A stretch of 64,000 nucleotides of DNA from Algibacter miyuki (GCF_030409805.1 NZ_JAUFQP010000013.1:1395867-1459866), one strand, 5' to 3'; positions 25,972 to 34,778 are shown, numbered from the stretch's first letter. Notes: a model not told the origin generated them from the letters alone. Numbers and translations are program-made.

Positions 25972-27861
25972 TTATTGGTCTTTTGTTTTATCTAAAACCT
26001 TTCTAATATGTTCACTATCCCAATGGCTATCATACTCGACAACTCCCCTTTTGAAATCTTCATTTAAGAATTTCTCCTGTTGCTCTAACTCTATTTTTGC
26101 TTTGAATATATAGTTTTTTTCATCCTTAGGTTCCGAAGATAAACGTCTTAAACTGTCTTCATCATATTTGATAAAGTTTTGTACTTGTCGGTTTAAAGTA
26201 TATTTTCTGAATCCCATTTTGCTCAAAACATCTTTAGCCAAAGTTAACGACGTTTCTAGAGATTCACGATAGATATTTTCATTTCCAAGATTAAGTAATT
26301 CATAAGCATCATATCGGTTTTTAGTCCGAATCATGAATTCTACATGCGGGTATTTATCCTTAATTATTTTACCAATAGCTTTAGAAACGGCAATTTTATT
26401 GGTTGCGCAAATAAGTATTTTAGCTTCTGCAATTCCTGCAGATTCTAATAAATCGAGACGTGTGGCATCTCCATAATACACTTCAAATCCCATTTTTCGA
26501 AGAAAATCTACACGATTAGAATCATGATCTAAAATAGTGGCTTCTACACCGTGCGAACGCAAAAACCGTCCGATAGTACTTCCAAAATGTCCAAAGCCAA
26601 CTAGTATTATTTTTTGCGATTTCGCAATATGATCCATTGGTCTTTTTACCGATTGTTTGGTACCAATCTTTGGGAGTATAAAACGCTCATTAAGGATGCC
26701 AATAATTGGCGTTAGCGACATGCTCAAGGCAGTAATCACTAATAACATATCCATTTGATCTTGATTTAAAAGATTTAAACCAAAGGCAAACGACAATAAT
26801 ACAAAAGCAAATTCCCCAATTTGAGCCAAACTACAAGTAAGCAGGATGTTTTGGTCAAGTTTCAATTTAAAAATACGTCCAGTAATATATAAGACAATAG
26901 CTTTTAAAAGAATAACAGCGACTAAAATACCACCAATAGTTAATGGGCTATTCGCGATAACAACAAAGTTTATCGAGGCACCGACCGCCATAAAAAAGAG
27001 TCCTAAAAGTAAATTTTTAAAAGGTTCTAATGTGCTTTCCAACTCATGTTTAAATTCACTATTTGAAAGTACTACACCTCCTAAAAACGCACCTAAAGCC
27101 GGACTTAAGCCAACATATTCCATTAAAAATGAAATTCCAAAAACAATTAAAAATGCCGAAGCAATCAGCAACTCTCTTACATCTGTTTTAGCAATTTTTC
27201 GAAGTATTGGTACTATCAAATAACGTCCTGCAACAATAATTAAAACCACCGATAAAATAATAGCCAAGGTTTGCAGGCCAATAGGTAAATTGTCTATTAA
27301 ATTCGAACTGGTGCTATGGTTTTCCGCGGAAGCGTTACCGTCTGAATTAGACAACAACGGGATAAAACCCAACATAAAAATAACAATAATATCTTGAAAT
27401 AATAGAATGGAAAATGATGATGTTCCAAAGGTGGTATCCATCAATCCTTTTTCCTTTATAGTTTGCATCGCAATTGCTGTAGAAGATAAAGCTACAGCCA
27501 TTGAAATAACCAAAGCCACTTTCCATTCAAAACCTAAAAGCGTAAATAGAATGTAGGATAATAACATGGTTCCGCCAACTTGAATACCGCCCATACCGAG
27601 TATGGTTTTTCGCATGTTCCAGAAGTTTTTCGGTTCTATTTCTAACCCAATTAAAAACAACATAACAACCACTCCAAATTCAGCAAAATGTAAAATATCT
27701 TCTCCCTCATTTCCTATAAAGCCAAAAACATAAGGGCCTATTAAAACCCCTGCTAATAGGTAACCAATTACCGAGCTTAAGCCTACTTTTTTTGCTAAAG
27801 AAACACAAATAATTGCTCCGGTTAAAAAAACTATGGCTTGAAAAAGTATACTTCCAGTCAT
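25972..27861 (-). CDS. kefC: Monovalent cation:proton antiporter with TrkA-N domain (KefC-like)
   Basis: 629 residues. Thirteen or so membrane helices (1-390) form a CPA2 Na/K:H exchanger core with motifs GYLLAGVLIGPYVFG, ALSSTAIAMQTI, LSPALGAFLGGVVL and GEFAFVLLSFAFGLN. They are followed by an RCK/TrkA-N domain starting VGFGHFGSTIGRFLR, binding NAD(H) or a thiol ligand. KefC-type channels release potassium when electrophile-thiol adducts bind, acidifying the cytoplasm as protection. The upstream gene encodes a KefF-like quinone reductase (3-bp gap), which supports this identity. Most flavobacteria are not known for glutathione, so the gating thiol may differ. Confidence 0.9.
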   Translation of the reverse strand: MTGSILFQAIVFLTGAIICVSLAKKVGLSSVIGYLLAGVLIGPYVFGFIGNEGEDILHFAEFGVVVMLFLIGLEIEPKNFWNMRKTILGMGGIQVGGTMLLSYILFTLLGFEWKVALVISMAVALSSTAIAMQTIKEKGLMDTTFGTSSFSILLFQDIIVIFMLGFIPLLSNSDGNASAENHSTSSNLIDNLPIGLQTLAIILSVVLIIVAGRYLIVPILRKIAKTDVRELLIASAFLIVFGISFLMEYVGLSPALGAFLGGVVLSNSEFKHELESTLEPFKNLLLGLFFMAVGASINFVVIANSPLTIGGILVAVILLKAIVLYITGRIFKLKLDQNILLTCSLAQIGEFAFVLLSFAFGLNLLNQDQMDMLLVITALSMSLTPIIGILNERFILPKIGTKQSVKRPMDHIAKSQKIILVGFGHFGSTIGRFLRSHGVEATILDHDSNRVDFLRKMGFEVYYGDATRLDLLESAGIAEAKILICATNKIAVSKAIGKIIKDKYPHVEFMIRTKNRYDAYELLNLGNENIYRESLETSLTLAKDVLSKMGFRKYTLNRQVQNFIKYDEDSLRRLSSEPKDEKNYIFKAKIELEQQEKFLNEDFKRGVVEYDSHWDSEHIRKVLDKTKDQ

Positions 27862-27864
27862 ATT

Positions 27865-28461
27865 TTATATGGTGTTTAGTTTAGGTATATCGTTTATAAA
27901 AGAAAATCCCTTACAGTCGTTGTTGCTCAGGTTGTTTTGAAGTAAAGTGACTAGATTCGCATATTGATTGGCATAATTAGTTAAAGCCTCATCGGTTAAT
28001 TTATGCGTTTCCATGGCGGCAAAAGGTGGTAAATAATGCATGCCACACAAATTTGCTGTTTGCTCAAAGGGCCTTAAAAATTGACGGACTGTAAAACTAT
28101 TACTTCCTTCGGAACAATAAACTTCTCTTGAACCTCCTGTGGTAATCACGTTTAGGCAGGTTTTAGATTGCAGGGCATTTCCGTTAGGTCCATAAGCCCA
28201 ACCAAATTCTAAAACCATATCAATCCACTGTTTCATCAATGGTGGGCAGCTATACCAGTAAAAAGGATGATGCCATATAATGATATCATGGGCTTCTAAT
28301 AGTTCTTTTTCTGCAGGAACATTAATATTAAAATCGGGATAAGCCTCGTATAAATCATGAAATGTAACACCTTCAATATCAATAATTCGATTTACTAAAG
28401 CGTTGTTTGCTCTAGATTTTTCAAATTTAGGGTGAGAAAATAAAACGAGTATTTTTTTCAT
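27865..28461 (-). CDS. kefF: KefF-like NAD(P)H quinone oxidoreductase
   Basis: 198 residues of the flavodoxin-like quinone reductase family. The N-terminal LVLFSHPKFEKSRANNALV is the FMN-binding loop. IIIWHHPFYWYSCPPLMKQWIDMVLEFGWAYG is the hallmark of the KefF/KefG/MdaB group, and TTGGSREVYC lies in the second flavin loop. KefF is a cytoplasmic ancillary subunit of KefC and also reduces toxic quinones. The antiporter gene follows after 3 bp. Confidence 0.9.
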   Translation of the reverse strand: MKKILVLFSHPKFEKSRANNALVNRIIDIEGVTFHDLYEAYPDFNINVPAEKELLEAHDIIIWHHPFYWYSCPPLMKQWIDMVLEFGWAYGPNGNALQSKTCLNVITTGGSREVYCSEGSNSFTVRQFLRPFEQTANLCGMHYLPPFAAMETHKLTDEALTNYANQYANLVTLLQNNLSNNDCKGFSFINDIPKLNTI

Positions 28462-28511
28462 GAGAACATCAATATCAAATAAGAACTAGGCCTAATTTAC
28501 ACTTTATAAAA

Positions 28512-29135
28512 CTAATTAGATATTAAATCGAACGAAATTTTAATACCTTGTATAATCATACCGGTACCGATAATAGCGATAATTAATCCCATTATTTTTC
28601 CTATTACAGAAATAACATTATACCCAACAAAACTCACAATATGATCGCTTAGTTTGAAGGTGAAGTATGTTATCAAACTCATAGATCCAAATATAAGGAT
28701 AACTAAAATCATTTGTAATGGTGCTGCGTTAGACACGAAATTCATAGCTGTAACAATGGTTCCTGGCCCTGCCAAAATAGGTATTGCTAATGGTGAGACT
28801 GCAATATCTTCTTCAATATTTACATCGTTTAAGCTTTTTACATTCGATTGTTTAGACTGTAACATTTCAAAACCAATAAAAAATATTAAAATTCCACCTG
28901 TTATTTTAAACGCAGGAATACTAATATTGAAAAGTTCGAAAATATACTTTCCTAAAAGTATAAAAACCAAAACAATAATAAAGGCTATAAAATTAGCTTT
29001 TTTATTGATGGCATTTTTAGTCTCTTTACGCGCGCCTTGAGTTAAAGATACAAAAACCGTCATGTTTGAGATGGGATTGGTAATAGCAAAAAAGCCCGTA
29101 AATACGGTAATTGAAAAGGTTAATAAGTTATCCAT
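28512..29135 (-). CDS. MarC-family integral membrane protein
   Basis: 207 residues with six hydrophobic helices. Family landmarks are TGFFAITNPISNMTVFVSLT at the N-terminus and SPLAIPILAGPGTIVTAMNF in the middle. MarC/UPF0056 proteins have no firmly established function despite an old link to multiple antibiotic resistance. It lies 50 bp upstream of kefF on the same strand, so marC-kefF-kefC may form one transcript. Confidence 0.93.
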   Translation of the reverse strand: MDNLLTFSITVFTGFFAITNPISNMTVFVSLTQGARKETKNAINKKANFIAFIIVLVFILLGKYIFELFNISIPAFKITGGILIFFIGFEMLQSKQSNVKSLNDVNIEEDIAVSPLAIPILAGPGTIVTAMNFVSNAAPLQMILVILIFGSMSLITYFTFKLSDHIVSFVGYNVISVIGKIMGLIIAIIGTGMIIQGIKISFDLISN

Positions 29136-29240
29136 TTGTTGTCAAAATTTGAATCTGGAAAAGTACTTGAATTACTCCTGTTCCACCAAACCAAATACGA
29201 TTTTTTTTTCAGTATATATTAAAATACTTGTTTTATATAA

Positions 29241-29280
29241 GAAATGCAGGGCTTAACTTGAAAATTAAGACCTGCATTTT
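29241..29280 (-). terminator. Probable terminator after the nitroreductase gene
   Basis: The stem AAATGCAGG / CCTGCATTT contains an inner CTTAA / TTAAG stem. It lies 38 bp beyond the stop of the minus-strand nitroreductase gene. The following T-rich tract on the minus strand is short (TTTCTTAT). Confidence 0.6.
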
Positions 29281-29318
29281 AGTAAAATATGGGATATTTA
29301 GATTTGGTAGTTAGCGTT

Positions 29319-29993
29319 TTACTTCCAAGTTATAATGTCTTCAAAGTTTCTTCTAGACTTTTCATGTGCAGGATCTTCTTTTCTGTATCCAAAAGCAGTC
29401 ATATAAGCTAAACCGTATTTATCAGTATCTACACCAAACTTTTCTTTCAATAAAGCCTCTGCTTTTGCTTGATGAAACCCTTCAATAGGGCAACTATCTA
29501 TGCCTATTAATGCAGCAGCTGTCATCATATTTCCTAATGCAATATAGGTTTGTTTAGAAGCCCAGTCGAATAATTTTTTATCACTATCCAAATCAAAATC
29601 ACGCTCTTGAAATTCTCTGTAAAACTTCGAGTACATCTCGATAACATCTTCAGGTAAATGTTTTACATCCTTCATCATGTGCATAATATAGTCAGAATCA
29701 TGCTTTACCATAGGCGCTTTCATCGCTAAACCTAATACAAAATGACTTGCAGTATCTAGTTTTAATGGGGCTCCCCAGGCCACAGGTTTTAATAATTCGC
29801 GTAATTCTTTATCTTGAACAACTATAAAATGCCATGGTTCGAAACCAAATGAACTTGGAGATAAACTTGCTGTTTTTAAAATAAAATTAATGTCTTCATC
29901 CGATACCGTTTTAGTTGGATCAAATTCTTTAGTAGCATGTCTAAAATTAAATGCATTGATAATATCTGTTTTTGAAATGTTTGGTGTAGTCAT
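29319..29993 (-). CDS. Nitroreductase-family NAD(P)H-dependent oxidoreductase
   Basis: 224 residues. FMN-site motifs are FNFRHATKEFDPTKTVSDED, ASLSPSSFGFEPWHFIVVQ, AAALIGIDSCPIEGFHQAKA and AYMTAFGYRKEDPAHEKSRR. It is homologous to the enzyme at 16781-17413 but about 14 residues longer and clearly diverged. The expected activity is two-electron reduction of quinones, nitro groups or other electrophiles. It is divergent from an AraC-family gene, which may regulate it. A -7 box lies at 30060-30067. Confidence 0.92.
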   Translation of the reverse strand: MTTPNISKTDIINAFNFRHATKEFDPTKTVSDEDINFILKTASLSPSSFGFEPWHFIVVQDKELRELLKPVAWGAPLKLDTASHFVLGLAMKAPMVKHDSDYIMHMMKDVKHLPEDVIEMYSKFYREFQERDFDLDSDKKLFDWASKQTYIALGNMMTAAALIGIDSCPIEGFHQAKAEALLKEKFGVDTDKYGLAYMTAFGYRKEDPAHEKSRRNFEDIITWK

Positions 29994-30059
29994 TCTATGT
30001 TTTATTATTGTTTATTTTTTTTATTGAATAGGTTGTTTTAATTGCCAATAATCGCAATG

Positions 30060-30067
30060 CAAAGATA
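30060..30067 (-). promoter_or_regulatory. Flavobacterial -7 box for the nitroreductase gene
   Basis: The minus strand reads TATCTTTG, an exact TAnnTTTG match, 66 bp before the nitroreductase ATG. No clear TTG is seen at -33, which would suit activator-dependent transcription. Confidence 0.45.
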
Positions 30068-30202
30068 TAAGCGTAATTGAAGTTAATTGATGTATTTAAA
30101 CAGGAAATTTATGTAAAAATAAAGGTTTATTAAGGTTGAAAGAGATCGATTAAATTCTTTTTATGTACTATTGAGTATAATTTCATCTAAAAGCGTGGTA
30201 AA

Positions 30203-31087
30203 ATGAGAGTAATAGAACCCAATAAACCTTTTGAAATACAACAAGTAGAACTTTCCGTTTGGGAAGAACGCCCTGTTAAAAATAATTTTTTCGAATTGGT
30301 TTTAATTAAAGATGGTCAAGGAGAACAATGCATAAATTATAATACGCATACTTATAATAAAGGTAGTGTTTTTTTACTTCCTCCATTAAAGTGTCATGCT
30401 TTTAGTATAGAAAAAGCAACCACTTTTGTGTTTTTAAAATTTACAGATTCCTTTTTTAAAAGTATAAATTCTCGTGCTATTGATAGAAGTGAATGGTTTA
30501 AAGAGGCCGCTTATATACTTTCTAACTACAACCAATTGCCTGGCGATATTATTCAGAATGATATAGATAGAAAGCATCTTAATAATTTAGTTAACATGAT
30601 TTTAGATGAAAATAATAATTATGGAGAACATTCGGTGAGTTTAATTACGAGCTTAATGACAAGTATTTTAGAGGTGTTGATTAGAAACGTGAAAAAAGGG
30701 AGTTATTTTGAAGTTTTAAAAAATAGTTCTGACGATAGAATAACCAAAATGCTAACTTATATTAACGATCATTTAGATGATTCGAACTTATTAAAAGTAG
30801 AGAATTTGGCTGAAGTTTTTATGATGTCGCCCACTTACGTGAGTGAATATTTCAAAAAGCAGGTGCATATGTCTTTACGCGAATATATTATTAAGTCGAA
30901 ACTAAAACTTGTAGAAATCCGATTGTTAAATTCCAATTTCACACTTACTGAAATTGCAGACGACCTTGATTTTACTGATGTTAGTCATCTTTCAAAAACC
31001 TTTAAACGCTATATTGGTAAATCCATACGCGAGTTTAAAAACGATGGCGAATATATGTTGTTGAAAGGTAATATTTATGCTAGTTGA
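30203..31087 (+). CDS. AraC-family transcriptional regulator
   Basis: 294 residues. An N-terminal cupin-like effector domain (about 15-110, with YNKGSVFLLPPLKCHAF) is followed by the AraC double helix-turn-helix at about 190-285: ENLAEVFMMSPTYVSEYFKKQ then TLTEIADDLDFTDVSHLSKTFKRYIG. It is divergently oriented from the nitroreductase gene with a 209-bp shared upstream region, so it may control that gene; this is inferred from arrangement only. Confidence 0.93.
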   Translation: MRVIEPNKPFEIQQVELSVWEERPVKNNFFELVLIKDGQGEQCINYNTHTYNKGSVFLLPPLKCHAFSIEKATTFVFLKFTDSFFKSINSRAIDRSEWFKEAAYILSNYNQLPGDIIQNDIDRKHLNNLVNMILDENNNYGEHSVSLITSLMTSILEVLIRNVKKGSYFEVLKNSSDDRITKMLTYINDHLDDSNLLKVENLAEVFMMSPTYVSEYFKKQVHMSLREYIIKSKLKLVEIRLLNSNFTLTEIADDLDFTDVSHLSKTFKRYIGKSIREFKNDGEYMLLKGNIYAS

Positions 31088-31242
31088 AATAGGTAATGCT
31101 ATCTTGCTGAAAAGTAAAGCTTTAATGTTTTTTTATTAAATTGAATATGTATAAAACGTTATATCATTTAAGTATTATCTGCTTAACATCATATTCATTT
31201 TAAAATTCGCAACAAAAAGTGAATATTCCTTTTAAAACCATT

Positions 31243-31250
31243 TATATTTG
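31243..31250 (+). promoter_or_regulatory. -7 promoter box TATATTTG for sdaA
   Basis: Exact TAnnTTTG match 24 bp before the ATG at 31275. It contains the TTG at 31248 that could otherwise be taken as an upstream start codon, which argues for the downstream ATG. Confidence 0.6.
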
Positions 31251-31274
31251 CGAGACTATAACGTTTTCGTAATT

Positions 31275-32696
31275 ATGGAATGTATCTCAGTATTCGACAT
31301 GTTAAAAATTGGCATAGGCCCATCAAGTTCTCATACACTAGGACCATGGCGCGCCGCCGAACGTTGGATTTCAGAATTAAAAGCTAATAGAACTTTTGAT
31401 AAAGTAGAACGGATTCAGGTCGATTTGTACGGTTCGTTATCATTAACCGGAAAAGGTCATGCTACTGATTATGCGGTTATGTTAGGATTAACAGGTGCCG
31501 ATCCGGAAATGCTTCCTATTGAAAATATTGATAAAATTGTAACTTCAATAAAAACTACGAAAAGGATTATATTTAATAATGAAAAAGCACTAGACTTCGA
31601 GCCCGATACGTGTATTGTTTTTAATAAAAAGTTTTTACCCTTTCATTCTAATGGTATCACTTTTAGTGCTTTGATAAATGGGAAAAACCAAAAATCGACC
31701 TTCTACTCTATTGGTGGTGGTTTTGTGGTTAAAGAGGAACGCAGAAATGCAAAAAAGAATTTTGAAATAAAATGTTCTTTCCCCTATCCTGTTGATAAAG
31801 GGACTGATCTTCTTAAGTTTTGTAAAAGTTTGAATATGCCTATTTCTCAGGTTGTTTTAGAAAATGAAAAGTCTATTCGCACCGAAACGGAAATTGATTA
31901 CGAACTAAATCGCATTTGGGATACTATGCTAGAATGCATGTACACAGGTTGCCATACAGAAGGTAATCTTCCTGGAGGATTAAATGTGAGACGTCGTGCT
32001 TTCGATATGCATAAAGGATTGAAAGGTGCAACGCCTTATTCTAATCCTGTGGAATGGTTATATTCTATACGTGATACGGAAGTTCGATTTAGACAAATTC
32101 TAAAATGGGTAAGCTGTTTTGCTTTAGCCGTTAATGAGGTGAATGCCGCTTTAGGTCGTGTGGTAACAGCCCCAACTAATGGTAGCGCTGGAGTTATTCC
32201 GTCCGTATTGATGTATTATTTAGTGATTGAAAATCACGACGGTAATTTTGAAGATATTAAACGTTTTTTATTGGTCGCTGGTGAAATTGGAAGCATCTTT
32301 AAAAAAGGAGCGACTATTTCTGCGGCTATGGGTGGATGCCAAGCTGAAATTGGAGTATCATCGGCTATGGCTGCGGGTGCTTTAACTGAATTACTTGGCG
32401 GAACGCCAGAGCAGGTTTTAGTGGCGGCCGAAATTGCCATGGAACATCATTTGGGTTTAACTTGTGATCCTATTGGAGGTTTAGTTCAAATTCCATGCAT
32501 AGAGCGTAATGCTATGGGAGCCATAAAAGCGATTAATGCCGCTGAACTTGCTTTAGACACCGATCCTCAAAATGTAAAAGTACCATTAGATAAGGTGGTA
32601 AATACCATGTGGGAAACGGCTAAAGATATGAACTCTAAATATAAAGAAACAAGTGAAGGCGGTTTGGCAGTTGGTGTAAATATGTCGGATTGTTAG
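31275..32696 (+). CDS. sdaA: L-serine ammonia-lyase, iron-sulfur dependent
   Basis: 473 residues from ATG 31275 ([20 protein letters not shown]). It deaminates serine to pyruvate in the cytoplasm using a [4Fe-4S] cluster. The beta domain carries [19 protein letters not shown]. The alpha domain carries the cluster cysteines in [17 protein letters not shown] and [11 protein letters not shown]. The protein ends in VNMSDC; in the Legionella enzyme a C-terminal cysteine reaches into the active site as the fourth cluster ligand until substrate displaces it, and this terminus fits that mechanism. It is a single-chain (type 2) enzyme and monocistronic. Confidence 0.95.
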   Translation: MECISVFDMLKIGIGPSSSHTLGPWRAAERWISELKANRTFDKVERIQVDLYGSLSLTGKGHATDYAVMLGLTGADPEMLPIENIDKIVTSIKTTKRIIFNNEKALDFEPDTCIVFNKKFLPFHSNGITFSALINGKNQKSTFYSIGGGFVVKEERRNAKKNFEIKCSFPYPVDKGTDLLKFCKSLNMPISQVVLENEKSIRTETEIDYELNRIWDTMLECMYTGCHTEGNLPGGLNVRRRAFDMHKGLKGATPYSNPVEWLYSIRDTEVRFRQILKWVSCFALAVNEVNAALGRVVTAPTNGSAGVIPSVLMYYLVIENHDGNFEDIKRFLLVAGEIGSIFKKGATISAAMGGCQAEIGVSSAMAAGALTELLGGTPEQVLVAAEIAMEHHLGLTCDPIGGLVQIPCIERNAMGAIKAINAAELALDTDPQNVKVPLDKVVNTMWETAKDMNSKYKETSEGGLAVGVNMSDC

Positions 32697-32831
32697 AAGA
32701 TTAAAAAGTGTAATATTATTTACATTTCGAAGTAATGCTTTACGCTTCATTAAATGAAGTACTGCCTAATTCTGTTCTTAATTCTTCAGAAAGGGAATAG
32801 TTCTGATTAAGAATACATTTAAAATGTGACC

Positions 32832-32867
32832 AAAAAAAAGTCCCTTCTCAAATCAATGAGAAGGGAC
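32832..32867 (-). terminator. Duplicated terminator hairpin (copy A)
   Basis: Same 11-bp stem as the copy in 33090-33125 (GTCCCTTCTCA / TGAGAAGGGAC), with A8 on its left side, i.e. T8 on the minus strand. It now sits 68 bp beyond the fragment of the channel gene. Confidence 0.8.
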
Positions 32868-32928
32868 AAGTAGAAAGTGTTTCGGAATACAGAATAGTAA
32901 CCAACCAAATTTTAACCCTAACTTAAAG

Positions 32929-33032
32929 TTAACCCTGTATTTTTATTTGACTTTCCACCATATCTTTAATAGGAACTACTAATTTTCCTGTGCTTGTTTT
33001 TAATGTTACCGAAATGCCATCTATAGATTCTA
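32929..33032 (-). pseudogene. Orphan 3' fragment of the mechanosensitive-channel gene
   Basis: About 34 codons plus stop, matching the last part of the gene at 33187-34002 (ending ...TSTGKLVVPIKDMVESQIRIQG) with two visible base changes. It lies in duplicated copy A and has no start codon or upstream coding sequence, so it is a by-product of the tandem duplication. Confidence 0.9.
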
Positions 33033-33290
33033 TTCTTAATTCTTCAGAAAGGGAACAGTTCTTTTTTATAATACATTTAAAATGTGACCAAAAAAAAGTC
33101 CCTTCTCAAATCAATGAGAAGGGACAAGTAGAAAGTGTTTCGGAATACAGAATAGTAACCAACCAAATTTTAACCCTAACTTAAAGTTAACCCTGTATTC
33201 TTATTTGACTTTCCACCATATCTTTAATAGGAACTACTAATTTTCCTGTGCTTGTTTTTAATGTTACCGAAATGCCATCGATAGATTCTA
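33033..33290. repeat. Tandem duplication, copy B (258 bp)
   Basis: Copy B, continuous with the intact channel gene, whose 3' end is 33187-33290. The junction A/B lies at TTCTTA (33033). Homology stops at about 33292, within the coding sequence. Confidence 0.95.
33090..33125 (-). terminator. Terminator of the sigma factor / channel operon
   Basis: An 11-bp perfect stem (GTCCCTTCTCA / TGAGAAGGGAC) with a 6-nt loop, followed on the minus strand by T8. It is 61 bp past the channel gene stop. Confidence 0.9.
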
Positions 33291-34002
33291 TTTCGCCTTT
33301 GACGTCTTTGAATTCAATATGCTGACCAACTTCATATATTTTTCTAGTATAGAATGTTTTTAATAAATCGCCTACTACTCTTTGAGCACCTAAACCAACA
33401 GCTAAAGCAAAAGCTAATAAAAATGCTGCCAAAATCATGGTAATGTTACTCGTAATAATCTCAGTATTTACGCCAGCTTGATTTAATGTGGTAATACCAA
33501 TAAATACAAGAAGTAACATAAACACAGACTGACTTATCATTTTTCCGCCAGACAATTCCATAGATTCAAAAAACGATTGTAACGATTTTTTAATAAAATT
33601 AGCGAACAATAAACCAATAACAAATATGGCTAATGCGGTAATTAATTTTGGTAAATAACCAATAATACTTTTTATACCATCAGAAATCATTGTTAGATTC
33701 AACAAATCTGTAACAATCATTATCAAAATAATATACAGCATCCATTTAACAAACTTAGCTACAACATCAATAACATTAAATTGTATCTTTTTATCGCCAA
33801 ATATATCTATTTCATTTAATTTATCGTCCAGCTTATCAGCCTTCATAAATTTTAATGACTTCCTTATAATATTAACAACTAATTTAATAATTAATATGCC
33901 AATGATTATGCCGATAATCGCTCCAGCGATAATTGGTAATACATTTACTATACTTTCCCAAATTGTGCTTAATGATCCTTTTAAGCTGTCGACAATGTTC
34001 AT
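33187..34002 (-). CDS. Small-conductance mechanosensitive channel-like protein (CmpX/MscS type)
   Basis: 271 residues with five hydrophobic helices (about 18-42, 80-105, 112-132, 155-175, 185-205). The Gly/Ala-rich pore-like helix ends in FALAVGLGAQRVVGDLLKTF and is followed by a small MscS-like beta domain (VGQHIEFKDVKGEIESIDGISVTLKTSTGKLVVPI). The N-terminal helices resemble the conserved TM-helix repeats of CmpX-type proteins. It probably releases solutes or senses membrane tension in the cytoplasmic membrane. It is the third gene of an operon with an ECF sigma factor and a 57-aa protein, 18 bp downstream of the latter. Confidence 0.9.
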   Translation of the reverse strand: MNIVDSLKGSLSTIWESIVNVLPIIAGAIIGIIIGILIIKLVVNIIRKSLKFMKADKLDDKLNEIDIFGDKKIQFNVIDVVAKFVKWMLYIILIMIVTDLLNLTMISDGIKSIIGYLPKLITALAIFVIGLLFANFIKKSLQSFFESMELSGGKMISQSVFMLLLVFIGITTLNQAGVNTEIITSNITMILAAFLLAFALAVGLGAQRVVGDLLKTFYTRKIYEVGQHIEFKDVKGEIESIDGISVTLKTSTGKLVVPIKDMVESQIRIQG

Positions 34003-34020
34003 TTTATTTTGAGTATTTGG

Positions 34021-34194
34021 TTACTTATTTCTGTTTTTCATAGTTAATTCTATCACACTAGATAAATTGTAAGAAAACAATTCTGCTATTTCCATTATCA
34101 ACTTTGCCATGGCAATATCGCTCATAACCTTAGCCTTCAGTTCTTGCGGAACTTCCTTTAATGGCTTATTTATCTGTAAAAACGGGTTTTCCAT
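34021..34194 (-). CDS. 57-aa protein coupled to the ECF sigma factor
   Basis: Small protein beginning MENPFLQINKPLKEVPQEL and ending ELTMKNRNK. Its ATG overlaps the sigma factor stop codon (TAATG at 34192-34196), so translation is coupled. It has no signal peptide or membrane helix; residues 15-50 look like an amphipathic helical hairpin with several methionines. Position directly after an ECF sigma gene is where anti-sigma factors usually lie, but it is far shorter than known ones. The family is unknown to me. Confidence 0.75.
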   Translation of the reverse strand: MENPFLQINKPLKEVPQELKAKVMSDIAMAKLIMEIAELFSYNLSSVIELTMKNRNK

Positions 34195-34778
34195 TATCCA
34201 AGGTTATTATTATAAACGTCAACTAATTTATCTTTAGCACGTTTAATTCGCATCTTTACTGCACTTTCTCCTATGCCTAAAACATCTTCAATTTCTTTTA
34301 TTGTCAAGGAGTCTTGATATTTCAAAAGCAAAATCATTTTTTCCTCCGGAGAAATCAATTCTAATGCTATTTTTAATTTATCAACTTTCATATTCAGAAA
34401 GCTACTATCACTTTCCTCTTCTTCATAAAGGCTTTCTACATTTTCTACATCAGTATAATCTACTGATTGTTTTTCTATTTTTTTTGCTGTATTTCTAGTT
34501 ACATAATTTACACAATGATTATACGTGAATGCATATAACCACGTTGAAAATTTTGAATTCCCTTTAAAGCTTGCTAATTTAACAAATAACTTTAAAAATA
34601 TATCTTGTGTTAAATCTTTTGCTTCATCTTCATCTTTAGCAAACCCCATACACTTGTTGTATACTAAGGTAGCGTACCTATCGTATAGAACTTCAAAAAG
34701 CAAAGTGTCATTGCTGTGCACGATGCCCTTTATCAAATCTTCATCAGATTTGTTATTAATATTTAGAGGGGTTTTCAA
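34194..34778 (-). CDS. ECF-type RNA polymerase sigma factor
   Basis: 194 residues. Region 2 spans about 25-95 (LFEVLYDRYATLVYNKCMGF, DLTQDIFLKLFVKLASFKG, FSTWLYAFTYNHCVNYV). An acidic linker (VENVESLYEEEESDSS) leads to region 4 (about 135-190, ISPEEKMILLLKYQDSLTIKEI, GIGESAVKMRIKRAKDKL). No FecR-like anti-sigma or TonB receptor is nearby, so it is not a typical iron/polysaccharide-uptake sigma. It heads an operon with a 57-aa protein and a mechanosensitive channel, which suggests an envelope or osmotic signal. Confidence 0.94.
   Translation of the reverse strand: MKTPLNINNKSDEDLIKGIVHSNDTLLFEVLYDRYATLVYNKCMGFAKDEDEAKDLTQDIFLKLFVKLASFKGNSKFSTWLYAFTYNHCVNYVTRNTAKKIEKQSVDYTDVENVESLYEEEESDSSFLNMKVDKLKIALELISPEEKMILLLKYQDSLTIKEIEDVLGIGESAVKMRIKRAKDKLVDVYNNNLG

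Larger units (their letters stand above)
32775..33032. repeat. Tandem duplication, copy A (258 bp)
   Basis: Copy A of a direct tandem repeat with period 258 bp; copy B is 33033-33290. Reading base by base I count about 7 mismatches and no gaps, roughly 97% identity. Each copy contains a hairpin terminator and the last about 104 bp of the mechanosensitive-channel gene. Five of the differences cluster just before the conserved ACATTT (near 32794-32811). Confidence 0.95.

Noticed and set aside
31248..31274. TTG start 27 bp upstream of the sdaA ATG
   Set aside because: The TTG is part of the TATATTTG promoter box, and the ATG product begins like other serine dehydratases.
32832..33125. Repeated hairpins as the start of a CRISPR array
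   Set aside because: Only two long copies with period 258 bp and no spacer structure; they are duplicated terminators.
32990..33184. Plus-strand open frame of 64 codons inside the tandem duplication
   Set aside because: It is antisense to the duplicated channel-gene end and crosses the terminator hairpin; it exists only because of the duplication.
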